DNA of 64,000 nucleotides from CAWBQO01 sp963790965 (GTDB taxonomy: Bacteria; Bacteroidota; Rhodothermia; Rhodothermales; DASSAV01): the NCBI GenBank assembly GCA_963790965.1, contig CAWBQO010000006.1:496001-560000 (forward strand), in the 5' to 3' direction. The notes beneath the pieces were generated by a model. That model was not told the origin of the DNA. It saw nothing but the letters and a program-made list of their open reading frames with translations, and made no database searches. The translations under genes and the position numbers were made by a program. Below, piece after piece: positions 37,363 to 46,616 of the stretch (its first letter is position 1; every line of letters starts with the position of its first letter).

Positions 37363-37541
37363 GGAATTAGGAGCTTAAAGGTACCATCCAACTCAGGCGA
37401 TTGCGGGTGGCGGCACAGGATGGTTACGAGCCGGCTCTTCCATGAAATTGCGGTAGTCACGGCGCGTGGGTGCATCGGATTGCCTTTTTAGCCGTTCATG
37501 CCCCTCAACGTGCGCGTTTTCGCCTTCATCTACCTGACTCC

Positions 37542-39236
37542 ATGCAAGCTTACCTCGAAAAACAGCTCCGGTCCGTACTCAATGCCATGGGCGGCGCGCC
37601 GGAGGATTTTGCCATCTTCTTTGAAAAGCCGGGCAACCCGGAGCATGGCGATCTGTCGGTAAACGCAGCGATGAAGCTCGCCAAGCATTTTCGCAAACCG
37701 CCGCGCGCCATTGCCGAGGAAATGGCGCAGCGCCTGCGCGCGCTTCCGCTCGACCCGGCCCGAATATCAGCCGTAGAGGTGGCGGGGCCTGGATTTTTGA
37801 ACTTTCGCGTGGCGGATCGCTACCTCGCCGAAAGCCTGGCGCAGATCATAGCGAAGGGGGCCGCTTACGGGCGCACGCATTGGGGGAGTGGCAAGTCAGC
37901 CATCGTCGAATACGTGAGCGCCAACCCGACGGGCCCGCTCACGGTCGGCCACGGGCGGAACGCGGTGTTGGGAGACACGCTTGCGAACCTGCTGGACTGG
38001 ACCGGCTACGCCGTCACGCGCGAATACTACTTCAACGACGCGGGCAGGCAGATGCGCGTGCTCGGCGAGTCCGTGCGGGCGCGCTACGAGGCGCTGCTGA
38101 ACCCGAACCTCCCCGAGCGCGAGGTGGCGGTCGGCGAGGGCGAGACGCTGAAGGTGCCGCAGTCTTTTCCGGAGGATGGCTACCTCGGCGAGTACATCGT
38201 CGACATTGCGCGCGGGCTGGTGGAGAAGGAGGGGGACGCGCTGCTCGCTGCGCCGGACGCAAAGCCCTTCACCGCGGCGGCCGTCGATGCCATCTTCAAG
38301 GACATCGAGGGCACCATGCGCCGCCTCGGCATCCGAATGGACACGTTCTTCAACGAGTACACGCTCTACGACTCGAACAAGGTCTGGCAGGTGCTCGACC
38401 GGCTGCGGGAGAAGGGCCACGTCTACGACAAGGACGGTGCCGTCTGGTTCAAAACCACCGACTTCGGCAAGGAGCAGGATACCGTCCTCGTCAAGAGCAG
38501 CGGCGAGCCGACGTACCGCCTGCCGGACATTGCCTACCACAGCGACAAGTTCGAGCGCGGCTTCGACCGCATCGTCGACATTTTCGGTGCCGACCACATC
38601 GCCACCTATCCCGATGTGCTCCGTGGCGTCGAAGTGCTCGGCTTCGATCCGGCAAAAATCGACGTGGTGATCTACCAGTTCGTCACGCTCGTGCGGGGCG
38701 GCGAGCCGGTGAAGATGAGCACGCGCAAGGCCAACTACGTCACGCTCGATGAGCTTATGACGGAGGTCGGCGAGGACGTGACGCGCTTTTTCTTCCTCAT
38801 GCGCTCGCCCAACACGCATCTCGAGTTCGACCTCGACCTTGCCAAAGAGGCCGGCGAGAAGAACCCGGTCTTCTACCTCCAGTACGCGCACGCGCGCATC
38901 CGTTCAATCGTGCGGAAGGCGCAGGAAGTCGGCTTCGGGTTTGGCGAGGAGGCGGACCTCTCGCTGCTCACGCACGAGACCGAAAGCGCGCTCATCAAGA
39001 CGCTGCTGGAGTTTCCAGGAACGATCGAGCGGGCGGCGGACGTGAAGGAGCCGCAGATCGTGGCGAATTACCTGCGCGAGGTGGCCGTCGCATTTACGCA
39101 GTTTTACGGGCAATGCCGGATCATCGGGGAGGACAAGGCGCTCGCCACGGCCCGCATGAACCTGGCCGAGGCCGCGAGGCTCGTGCTTCACAACGGCCTT
39201 ACGGTGCTCGGGATTTCGGCTCCGGACAGAATGTAG
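37542..39236 (+). CDS. argS: Arginyl-tRNA synthetase
   Basis: 564 residues from ATG 37542 (MQAYLEKQLRS); the frame extends to 37470 but the extra part is not ArgS-like. The N-terminal Arg-tRNA synthetase domain contains NPEHGDLSVNAAMKLAKHFR. The class I HIGH-type motif is in SANPTGPLTVGHGRNAVLGD, the KMSK-type loop is GEPVKMSTRKANYVTL, and the DALR anticodon domain ends the protein. It charges tRNA-Arg. Divergent from the kinase; 178 bases separate the start codons. Confidence 0.96.
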   Translation: MQAYLEKQLRSVLNAMGGAPEDFAIFFEKPGNPEHGDLSVNAAMKLAKHFRKPPRAIAEEMAQRLRALPLDPARISAVEVAGPGFLNFRVADRYLAESLAQIIAKGAAYGRTHWGSGKSAIVEYVSANPTGPLTVGHGRNAVLGDTLANLLDWTGYAVTREYYFNDAGRQMRVLGESVRARYEALLNPNLPEREVAVGEGETLKVPQSFPEDGYLGEYIVDIARGLVEKEGDALLAAPDAKPFTAAAVDAIFKDIEGTMRRLGIRMDTFFNEYTLYDSNKVWQVLDRLREKGHVYDKDGAVWFKTTDFGKEQDTVLVKSSGEPTYRLPDIAYHSDKFERGFDRIVDIFGADHIATYPDVLRGVEVLGFDPAKIDVVIYQFVTLVRGGEPVKMSTRKANYVTLDELMTEVGEDVTRFFFLMRSPNTHLEFDLDLAKEAGEKNPVFYLQYAHARIRSIVRKAQEVGFGFGEEADLSLLTHETESALIKTLLEFPGTIERAADVKEPQIVANYLREVAVAFTQFYGQCRIIGEDKALATARMNLAEAARLVLHNGLTVLGISAPDRM

Positions 39237-39286
39237 CCCCGCGAGGCACTTCCCCTGCGGACCGGTTCAGATCGAAGCGACTGGCG

Positions 39287-39590
39287 CTAAACCTTTCCTT
39301 TGAGATATTGCTGCCGGCGCTCTTCGGGAAGCTTCTCGATAGCGTACCGAAGCATCGTTCGCGGCATATTCCGGTAGTGCTGCTGTAGGAAATCCTCTAG
39401 CCTCCGCTCAACGCGGTTGCCCACCTCACGGAGCATCCACCCGACGGCCTTCTGGATGAGCGGCTCCTTGTCGCGCAGCAGCATCTCCGCGATATCGAGT
39501 GTCTCCTCGAAGTCCCAGTTCCGGATGTAGCCGAACGTGGCAATGATAGCGATGCGCCGCTCCCAGATGTTTCTGCTGCTTCGACAGCTA
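39287..39590 (-). pseudogene. Truncated AlkD-type DNA alkylation repair gene
   Basis: The minus frame from about 39590 gives IWERRIAIIATFGYIRNWDF, AEMLLRDKEPLIQKAVGWML and RNMPRTMLRYAIEKLPEERR. These are the C-terminal blocks of AlkD/YhaZ HEAT-repeat glycosylases, which excise alkylated bases. A full gene is about 230 codons; here the first half is missing and the frame runs into a copy of the 300-base repeat at 39596. The break coincides with the repeat edge, so insertion or deletion at the repeat is the likely cause. Confidence 0.78.
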
Positions 39591-39595
39591 CTTGA

Positions 39596-39888
39596 GGGGC
39601 TGTTATAATAATAGAAGGCGCCGTATGTAGCTGACAATGTGGACCAAGGTACCAACGCAACCTCCCCCTCAAGGGGGATTCAAGGGGGTGTTAGAAAGCG
39701 GCAGTTGCGCACGATGGCCTGTAAATCTGTAATGTATCCGATCAACAATAAGTCAACAGCCTCTTAGCAGCCGGGAAGGGTAGATCCTTCACTGCGTTCA
39801 GGATGACACGCGGGGGTGTTGGAGGAGGCTAATTTGCAGCGGAGCACAAGGAAAGCAGAACGTCTCGCCCGTGTCATGCCGGCGACGG
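39596..39888. repeat. 300-base dispersed repeat, copy 1
   Basis: Almost identical to 39983-40275, offset exactly 387 bases. It begins ggctgttataataatagaag and includes the palindromic cccctcaaggggga word, gggggtgttagaaagcggca, agatccttcactgcgttcag and an end near gtcatgccggcgac. No coding capacity. It cuts the AlkD gene. Confidence 0.85.
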
Positions 39889-39982
39889 GAAGCATATCAG
39901 CCTTTCTTTAAGGTGCTGTAGATTCTTTGTACACAACCTCTGATGCGTGACGAAGATTCACCCTATCTAAACAGGCTTTAAA

Positions 39983-40275
39983 GAGGCTGTTATAATAATA
40001 GAAGGCGCCGTATGTAGCTGACAATGTGGACCAAGGTACCAACGCAACCTCCCCCTCGAGGGAGATTCAAGGGGGTGTTAGAAAGCGGCAGTTGCGCACG
40101 ATGGTCTGTAAATCTGTAATGTTTCCCATCAATAATAAGTCAACAGCCTCTTAGCAGCCGGGAAGGGTAGATCCTTCACTGCGTTCAGGATGACACGTGG
40201 GGGTGTTGGAGGAGGCTAATAAGCAACGGAGCACAAGGAAAGCAGAACGTCTCGCCCGTGTCATGCCGGCGACCC
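39983..40275. repeat. 300-base dispersed repeat, copy 2
   Basis: Second direct copy, with only scattered single-base changes against copy 1 (for example ctcgagggaga in place of ctcaaggggga). The 94-base spacer between copies is unique. Diverged relatives lie at 25.2-25.6 kb and, inverted, at 45.4-45.55 kb. Confidence 0.85.
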
Positions 40276-40727
40276 GAAGGATCTGTGCTTGCGGCCTTCT
40301 GAGAAGCCTCGCTGCGGTTCTAATGAACATGACTCGGCAATCCGTAAATTAAGTGCAGACTCTTATTACTACGGCTCAAATACGCGCTTTACACGTCTAA
40401 AATGCTGTACAACACCCCCTTTTTTCCCCCTCAAGGGGGAAGTTGCGTCGGCGCATGTTATAAAATATCTGATGCTCAGCGTCCTCTCTCTTATTGTGAT
40501 AGACCCGAGTCGTTCTTCGGAAATCGCGCCGGCGCGTTCGTACCTTCAATTAAAGCTATAGAATAAACTCAGGTGTCATCCTGAGCGCAGCGAAGGATCT
40601 GTGTTTGCGGCCTTCTGAGAAGCTTCGCTGCGCCGGCAAGGGGGCCTCTTGTACTTACTGCCACGCTTTTCGGTTTGGCGCGTAAGAGGGCCAGATCAAG
40701 TAGTCGAACTCAAATCCAGGGGTGGCC
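40276..40727. other. Repeat-rich leader of the kinase-fold gene
   Basis: It contains the word ctaatgaacatgactcggca shared in near-identical form with 13350, the cccctcaagggggaagttgc word near 40430, and a forward repeat core near 40577. The last 60 bases are unique and probably hold the promoter of the gene starting at 40728. Confidence 0.5.
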
Positions 40728-41729
40728 ATGCAGCCGGCCAGTTTCCACGAGCAGGACGTCAATCGCATCTTGAAGCACGTCGAGGACCGCACCGGCGGCG
40801 CTGCGCCCTCGTCCGTGCGCATCCGGGACGACCACAGCAACATGCTCGCGGAGGTGCGCTTCAGTGGCGGCCGCACGCTCGTCATCAAACAGGCGCGCTA
40901 CGTGAGCCTCTCGGCCGGCTTCGACGCCTCGCGCATCGCCGCCGACCTGCTGCACGAAAGGACCGACGTGATCGCTCCGCACTACTTCACCGTCGACGAC
41001 CGGCTCCTCGGGGCACCGGTGCTCGTCTACTGGCGCATCGAGCACCCGACGCTAGAGGACTTGTGGCCCAACCTCGACGAGGGCGAGCGCCGTGGCGCGC
41101 TGCGCAGCTGGGGCGCGCTCACGCGGCGCATCCATACGGTGCGCCTGCCGGGAAGTGGCCATCTGCGGCACGCCTACCGCGAGCGGATGCCGCTGCGCCG
41201 CTTCCTGCAGTCCGACTTTGAAGAACGCCTGCTGCCTTCTCTCGATGAGACGTGGGAAGAGGGTGCGGCGCTGGCCCACGCGCTCAGCGTCATGCTGCCG
41301 GAGGTCGAGGCCCGTGCCTCCCGCCGCGCGAACGTGCTCGTCCATGGCGACCTTTTCGCCGCCAACGTGCTCTGCCGCCGGAAGGCCGGCGTGGACTGCG
41401 TCGGCGTGATTGACTTTGAGGACGCCTTTGCCGGGCCGCCCGAGGCGGAGCTTGCGCGTACGGAGATCCTCCACGGTCCGCTCTTCGGGCGGCACTGGCC
41501 CGGCGACTGGTTCGGCGAACTCCGCGCGGGCTACGACGAACCGCTCGATCCGGTGCTGATGAGCTTCTTTCGGATGTACCACATGCTCAACATGGGCTTT
41601 CACGCGGCACAGATCGGACTGAACGCACACGCAGCGCAGGTCGCGGAGGCCGCCCGCCGTGAACGCGAGGTGCAGGGCCGGGGCATGAGCCACGAGGAGG
41701 CACTTCGTCCTAACGGCCACGCCGGATGA
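40728..41729 (+). CDS. Aminoglycoside-phosphotransferase-fold kinase
   Basis: 333 residues from ATG 40728; a GTG two codons earlier is possible. The protein-kinase-like N-lobe has TLVIKQARYVSL with a catalytic Lys. The C-lobe shows the Brenner motif ANVLVHGDLFAANVLCRR and the metal site CVGVIDFEDAFAGPPEAELA, as in APH/choline-kinase enzymes. It would phosphorylate a small-molecule hydroxyl. The stop overlaps the next start by ATGA, so it is tightly coupled to the PRTase-like protein at 41726, and the two probably act on one substrate. The substrate is not evident and resistance is not implied. Confidence 0.85.
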   Translation: MQPASFHEQDVNRILKHVEDRTGGAAPSSVRIRDDHSNMLAEVRFSGGRTLVIKQARYVSLSAGFDASRIAADLLHERTDVIAPHYFTVDDRLLGAPVLVYWRIEHPTLEDLWPNLDEGERRGALRSWGALTRRIHTVRLPGSGHLRHAYRERMPLRRFLQSDFEERLLPSLDETWEEGAALAHALSVMLPEVEARASRRANVLVHGDLFAANVLCRRKAGVDCVGVIDFEDAFAGPPEAELARTEILHGPLFGRHWPGDWFGELRAGYDEPLDPVLMSFFRMYHMLNMGFHAAQIGLNAHAAQVAEAARREREVQGRGMSHEEALRPNGHAG

Positions 41730-43387
41730 TCACCTATCGTGACCGCGAGGAGACGCTCCGCACAGCGGAAGGAATCAAGCGCCTCCGCAGCCTTGCCGGT
41801 GCGGCATCGTGGATGGATCTACTCGTGGAGGCGGGCACGCTGGAGCAGGGCGTTCTGGACGAGACTGGTCTTTCCGGCGACGGCTGGGGTCCCGTTCAGG
41901 AGGCCTTCCGCGTCTTGCTCATCGCTGCGTCAACCGCTGCTTTCTCGCCCGGCCACGCCGGGATTCGTCTCCTGCTGGAGAAGATCGACGCTCTCGAACG
42001 GCTGCCTCTGCCTGAATCGGTTCAGGTCCGCGCGCCGGAAGGGTTCGCGCAATACGCACTCTTTCCTGCCTTCTACCGCGATGCGGCGCTGCAATACGCC
42101 GCCGCCGCTGGCAGCGAAAAGGCCGGGCGCGCGCTCGTCGTGGGCGTTCGGAGCATCGGCACGAGCCTTTCGGCCGTCGTGGCCGCTGCGCTGGGCGACA
42201 CGCGCCGCGTGACGGTGCGGCCATACGGCGCGTCAGGCGAGCGCACCCTGCGGCTCGGCGATGAGTTGAAATGGCAGATGCGGGAGTGGCTGCGCGACGG
42301 CGCGGATGTTCTGGTCGTAGACGAAGGTCCGGGCGCAACGGGCGAGACGTTCCACGCCGTCGGCCAGGCTCTCGAACGGCTGGGCGTGCCCTCCGATAAG
42401 GTGGTCCTCTTGCCCTCTCATACCGGAGGCATGGCGCTTGCGCCGCCGGAGCGGCGCGCCTGGTTCGATGCGGCCCGCACGTTCCCGGCGGCGTGGACGG
42501 ACGGGCTGGCCGATGCCGCCGAGGGATTCGGCTTCCAGGTCGTGGACGATCTCTCCTACGGCCGCTGGCGATCCGTGCTGCCCGGCATGGCCGATGCCCC
42601 GGCCTGCGCGCACCACGAGCGACAGAAGGTCCGCGCCATAGATGCTGACGGGAGGGCGCACACGGTCCGCTTTGCCGGACTCGGGCGGTGGGGCGAAGCG
42701 GCCCTTCGGCGCGCCGAAGCGCTCGCCGAGCGGAAAGCCGGTCCCGCCCCAGGGGGGCTGACAAACGGTTTTCTGGCGCTTCCCTGGATCAGCGGCAGCG
42801 CGCCGGCGGAGCGGGAGACGACGCGCGAGGATTTCCGAATGAGCGCGCTCCGCTACGTTGCCGCGCGCGCGGCGCTCTTCTCCACCGGCCGCAGCGTCGA
42901 CACCCCTGCTCTCCTGCACCTTCTGGAAGAAAACGCGAAGGAAGCCCTCGGCGATAATGTACCCGGACTTCGCGAGACCTTGTGCCGCATCGAGAACCTT
43001 CCCGAGCGGCCTGCTTACGTCGCCGATGCGCGGCTCGCGCGCAGAGAGTGGGTCGCCGGCCCCGCGGGCATCCACAAAGTCGACGCGCTCGACCACGGAG
43101 ACGGCACGCGCTTTCCGGGTCCTACTGATGCGGCCTGGGATTTTGCGGGCCTCGCGGTCGAGTTTGGCCTGGACGAAGTGGCGCTACTGCGCGCGGCCCC
43201 GAAGGCCCTCCTCAGCGACGGACTCGCGCCTGCTCTTCGTGCCTACCGGCCCGTTTACGCGGCTGCTTGCCTCGGCGAAGCCGCCTTGTCCCGGCGCGAA
43301 TGCAGGGATCCTGCTGATGTGCAGCACTGGCGCGGCGAGGAAGACCGATACCGCAGAGCGCTCGAACGCGAACTCGAAACAGCATAA
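41726..43387 (+). CDS. Uncharacterised phosphoribosyltransferase-like protein
   Basis: 553 residues. An N-terminal helical part of about 120 residues is followed by PEGFAQYALFPAFYRDAALQ, ALVVGVRSIGTSLSAVVAAA and ADVLVVDEGPGATGETFHAV. The last resembles the PRPP-binding loop of type I phosphoribosyltransferases with an acidic pair then a small-residue loop. The C-terminal 250 residues are unfamiliar, with TNGFLALPWISGSAP. Translationally coupled (ATGA) to the upstream kinase-fold gene. I know of no assigned function for this architecture; a nucleotide- or sugar-phosphate-linked pathway is an inference. Confidence 0.7.
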   Translation: MITYRDREETLRTAEGIKRLRSLAGAASWMDLLVEAGTLEQGVLDETGLSGDGWGPVQEAFRVLLIAASTAAFSPGHAGIRLLLEKIDALERLPLPESVQVRAPEGFAQYALFPAFYRDAALQYAAAAGSEKAGRALVVGVRSIGTSLSAVVAAALGDTRRVTVRPYGASGERTLRLGDELKWQMREWLRDGADVLVVDEGPGATGETFHAVGQALERLGVPSDKVVLLPSHTGGMALAPPERRAWFDAARTFPAAWTDGLADAAEGFGFQVVDDLSYGRWRSVLPGMADAPACAHHERQKVRAIDADGRAHTVRFAGLGRWGEAALRRAEALAERKAGPAPGGLTNGFLALPWISGSAPAERETTREDFRMSALRYVAARAALFSTGRSVDTPALLHLLEENAKEALGDNVPGLRETLCRIENLPERPAYVADARLARREWVAGPAGIHKVDALDHGDGTRFPGPTDAAWDFAGLAVEFGLDEVALLRAAPKALLSDGLAPALRAYRPVYAAACLGEAALSRRECRDPADVQHWRGEEDRYRRALERELETA

Positions 43388-43417
43388 AGGCCGGAAAGCG
43401 CCTCTGCCGTCCCGGCG

Positions 43418-45001
43418 CTACGAGCGCCCGCGCGCTTCGGCCTGGGCGTTCGTGCCGTTCTGCTGATCCTCCTCTGTAACGAACTGCTGGTAATGGTCGA
43501 ATCGCGCAAGGATGCGGCTCACGTAAGTGACCGGCTCCAAACCGCGCGCGAATCCATACTTAACGACCGGGTCCGTGTAGACTGCACGCCTGGACTTCTG
43601 CAGCAGCCAATAGGCCACGTCCTCCCACTTGTTGGGATCGTCGCCGTTCTTTTCAGCGAGACGGCGCGCATCCTGAACATGGCCGTGACCGGTGTTGTAC
43701 GACGCGAGAATGAAGCGCAGCCGCTCCTGTTCATCGGGAATGTACTCCGCCCAATATTCGTTCAGCCACTGCAAGAAGCGCACGGCCCCTTCGACATTTT
43801 CCTCCGGATTGTTCATGTTGCGCACGCCAAACTCCCGCGCCGTGGCAGGCATGAGTTGGAGCAGCCCGGTTGCCCCGGCCCATGACTTGGCCGTCGCAAT
43901 GAAGCGCGACTCCTGGTAAGCCTGTGAGGCGAGCAGCCGCCAGTCCCACCCGATCGACTCCGCCCCTTTCTTGAGCAGATCGTCGTACTCGGACAGGGTA
44001 CCGGTCTCGCCTGTCAGGTAAGCGCTCGCGAGCCGTTCGCGGTAGCCCGTGCGATCTTGAAAGTACTTTTCGTAGAGGTTTCGCCTCATGCCCGGGTTGT
44101 TGGCAATGAACGAATCCAGCGCTGCATGAAGGAGCGGCGCGTTCTTTCGCACGCCCCAGGCTACGCGGAACGGCTCTCCGATGACCGGTTTGGTTACGAC
44201 GTTCGTGAAATAGGACTGCTTGAGCGAGGCAAGGTTGAGCGGCGCGACGGCGAGATTGATCTTGCCGCCGGAGACCAGTCGGATGAGTGTCTCGTTGGAA
44301 ACATCCCCGCCAACCTCGACCACCTCGATGTCTCCCGTAATGCTATCCTGCAGCTCGACCAGCCGGTCAACAAAGGCCGAGTTGCCGGGCGCGTAGACCG
44401 TGCGTCCGCCCAGATCGCGCGGCCGGGCAACGGGGCGCACCGACAAAATGAGCGAATCCGGCACGTCCTCGATAGCCGGGATGGACTCGGCCATCGCATC
44501 GACGGCGTGGTCGATGAGCGAATCGGCGGAGGCGGGGAGTGCGGCGCCGGCGTTGCTTTGCTGCACGAGTGTCGGCGGCGTTTCGTAGAGCGATCGCGTG
44601 AAGGCCACGTCGGCAGAGTCCACCGCGCGGGGCATGACGCGCGCCGCGATAACGTCCCCGACGCCCCGGTTGAGCAGATAATAGAGGCTGTCCCGATCCG
44701 GAACGACGACGACCTTGAGGGCGAGGTCGCGCGCCTCGGCGAAGGCCTGGAGCAGGTCATACTCGAAGCCCATCGCCTGTCCGCGATAGAGAAAATAACT
44801 GGTTGAGTTATAGCTCGTCAAAACGACGAGTGTATCGCGGTCCTCTACCTGCACGAGATCGCGGTCGATGGGCGGCGGAAGCGGCGGCGGCGCTTCGCTG
44901 CGGCATCCGTTCGCTACGACGAGAAGAAACAGGACGGAAAGCCCGAGCAGCACCGCGAAGCGTTGGGTCGAGGAGGCGGGAGAGATAGGGGTGCGGTGCA
45001 T
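43418..45001 (-). CDS. mltF: MltF-type membrane-bound lytic transglycosylase
   Basis: 527 residues from ATG 45001 (MHRTPISPAS); an earlier in-frame start at 45040 is less likely. The lipoprotein-type signal FLLVVANGCRSE is followed by a periplasmic solute-binding fold (VVLTSYNSTSYFLYRGQAMG to about residue 300). The SLT lysozyme-like domain has the catalytic Glu in SQAYQESRFIATAKS, then GATGLLQLMPATAREFGV and ILASYNTGHGHVQDARRLA. It cleaves murein glycan strands to 1,6-anhydro ends, and the binding domain regulates it. Convergent with the PRTase-like gene. A small membrane protein gene lies 80 bases upstream. Confidence 0.92.
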   Translation of the reverse strand: MHRTPISPASSTQRFAVLLGLSVLFLLVVANGCRSEAPPPLPPPIDRDLVQVEDRDTLVVLTSYNSTSYFLYRGQAMGFEYDLLQAFAEARDLALKVVVVPDRDSLYYLLNRGVGDVIAARVMPRAVDSADVAFTRSLYETPPTLVQQSNAGAALPASADSLIDHAVDAMAESIPAIEDVPDSLILSVRPVARPRDLGGRTVYAPGNSAFVDRLVELQDSITGDIEVVEVGGDVSNETLIRLVSGGKINLAVAPLNLASLKQSYFTNVVTKPVIGEPFRVAWGVRKNAPLLHAALDSFIANNPGMRRNLYEKYFQDRTGYRERLASAYLTGETGTLSEYDDLLKKGAESIGWDWRLLASQAYQESRFIATAKSWAGATGLLQLMPATAREFGVRNMNNPEENVEGAVRFLQWLNEYWAEYIPDEQERLRFILASYNTGHGHVQDARRLAEKNGDDPNKWEDVAYWLLQKSRRAVYTDPVVKYGFARGLEPVTYVSRILARFDHYQQFVTEEDQQNGTNAQAEARGRS

Positions 45002-45080
45002 ATGCAAAGAACGGTTCGGCTTTCGGTAGAGTGGCCCCACGCATCTACACGTGAGGCGGCGCGGGAGCGTTGGGCGGCGC

Positions 45081-45236
45081 TCACTTTATGAGGAAGTAGG
45101 CGGCCACAGCGACTACGACCACGAGGAGAATAATGCCCCATATGACCTTGCCCCGCGACTGCACCTCGCCGTCGCCAACCATCAGGTGAGGCGATCCGTC
45201 TACGAAGTCGGGGTCCGGGTTCGTTGATTCCGTCAT
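45081..45236 (-). CDS. 51-residue single-pass membrane protein
   Basis: Too short for many gene callers. ATG 45236 opens MTESTNPDPDFVDGSPHLMV, a polar linker GDGEVQSRGK, then a single helix VIWGIILLVVVVAVAAYFLI and a final Lys before TGA at 45081. Codon use is like its neighbours. It precedes mltF on the same strand by 80 bases and could be cotranscribed. Unknown function; N-terminus likely outside or cytosolic depending on the RGK stop. Confidence 0.55.
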   Translation of the reverse strand: MTESTNPDPDFVDGSPHLMVGDGEVQSRGKVIWGIILLVVVVAVAAYFLIK

Positions 45237-45583
45237 GGTCGTGGAGGTTGAGTTGAAAGGCTTCGTGGTGAGGACACCCTTTAGAAAACGGGCAGACGCT
45301 GTGCGGGTTTGCCGTATTATTGTACAATCGTGTTATTGTACCATCGCCCTACCGTACCATCGTACGCTACTGTGGGGCAGAGTCCCGTTCATCATTCAGC
45401 CCTAAGAGCCTGTTGATCTACTATCGACGGGATGTATCGCAGATCTTCGGGGCGACGTGCGTGACTAAAGTGCCCGCTAACACCCCTTTGAATCCGCCTC
45501 AAAGGGAGGTTGCGTTGGTGCTTTGGTCCAGTTCATCAGCTTCATACAGCGCGTTCGATTTTTAAATAGCCTCCTAAACGTCC
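45237..45583. other. Gap with an inverted copy of the dispersed repeat
   Basis: No gene seen. Around 45400-45560 the sequence reads as the reverse of the 300-base repeat (caacctcc, gattca, gtgtta words in reverse, ending ggtgctttggtccag). 45310-45370 has a short run of ttgtac/gtaccat repeats. The final 30 bases should hold the promoter of the CBS gene. Confidence 0.5.
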
Positions 45584-46222
45584 ATGCTCGTCCGAGACAT
45601 CATGCGTTCGCCGGCCATCATGGTTTCCGTCGGCACGGAACTGGCCGAAGCCTATCGCCTCATGCAGCACCATGACATTCGGCACCTCCCGGTGATGAAC
45701 GAAGAGAACCTCGTCGGTGTCGTGACGGATCGCGACCTGCGTTATGCGACGAGCACGCTTCATCCGGCTCCGTTTTCCACGGCGACCGACCTCTCACACG
45801 TCATGGCCCGCAGCGTGCTGACCGCCTCGCCGCTCGACCCCGTGGAGGAAGCGGCGCGGATCATGCGCCGTCACAAGATCGGCTGCTTGCCTGTCGTCGA
45901 AGGTGAAAAGCTCATCGGCATAGTGACCGGCACAGATCTGCTGGACGCCATCATTCGGCTGACGGGGATGCAAAAGCCGACCGGAAGGCTGGCGGTGCAG
46001 CTCGAAGATCGCCCCGGCGAGCTGTCAAAGCTGACGGCAAAGGTTGACGCCATCGACGTGAACATCCATTCCGTGCTCACTTATCCGAAGGGAAGCGGGC
46101 ACACGGTAGTGATTCTGCGCGTGGACACGCTCAACACGCGGGCCGTCGCCGAGGCCCTGCGCGCCTCCGGCCTCGTGATCGTCTGGCCGCCCGACGAAAA
46201 AGAGGACGAGCCGGAGTTCTGA
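45584..46222 (+). CDS. CBS-pair protein with C-terminal ACT domain
   Basis: 212 residues, AcuB-like. Two CBS motifs are visible: MLVRDIMRSPAIMVSVGTEL with HHDIRHLPVMNEENLVGVVT, and VMARSVLTASPLDPVEEAAR with HKIGCLPVVEGEKLIGIVTG. An ACT-like beta-alpha-beta segment follows (LAVQLEDRPGELSKLTAKVD, HSVLTYPKGSGHTVVILRVD). Such proteins bind adenine nucleotides and, through ACT, a small ligand such as an amino acid. The target is not evident from neighbours. Confidence 0.85.
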   Translation: MLVRDIMRSPAIMVSVGTELAEAYRLMQHHDIRHLPVMNEENLVGVVTDRDLRYATSTLHPAPFSTATDLSHVMARSVLTASPLDPVEEAARIMRRHKIGCLPVVEGEKLIGIVTGTDLLDAIIRLTGMQKPTGRLAVQLEDRPGELSKLTAKVDAIDVNIHSVLTYPKGSGHTVVILRVDTLNTRAVAEALRASGLVIVWPPDEKEDEPEF

Positions 46223-46616
46223 ACTTGGTCTGCGAGTTTCGCGGCCCGAAGGGCGGGTTGGACACTCTCCTATTTCCTTGTGGAACGTAGTGTCTAAGGC
46301 ACCTTTCTGCTCGTGAGTGAGAGTCTGCGACTCAGGGTCCACGAAAAGAGCGGTTCACTTGAAAGGGAGTGAGCCCTACCGGCGTTACGGCCCTTCCCAA
46401 TCAACACGCTGCACGCAGCACTCGCCCGGAGCGTGTAGGTGAATGCCCGGCATATAACTGGGCAGTATTCCTACAGGCATCCCATCATCGACCCGGCATT
46501 CCTCACAACGATTATCGGCGTACTTGACGCAGCCACGGCTTTTCTACTTGCCGTTCTTCGGCCGCGTATTGTTGTGCGGCCGCATTCCCTCCTCTCTTTG
46601 CTCTAAAGAGCGTGTG
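46223..46616. other. Leader region upstream of nifJ
   Basis: 394 bases with no supported gene. It is unique sequence, not from the repeat families. The part at 46360-46500 has short inverted words (gccggcg / cggcat) and could be an untranslated leader, but I recognise no riboswitch consensus. Confidence 0.35.

Noticed and set aside
39596..40275. Possible CRISPR-like direct repeats
   Set aside because: Only two long copies of about 300 bases with one unique spacer, no short regular repeats and no cas genes.
40728..41729. Calling the kinase-fold gene an aminoglycoside resistance gene
   Set aside because: It has only the general APH fold motifs; the coupled PRTase-like gene and chromosomal setting point to another small-molecule substrate.
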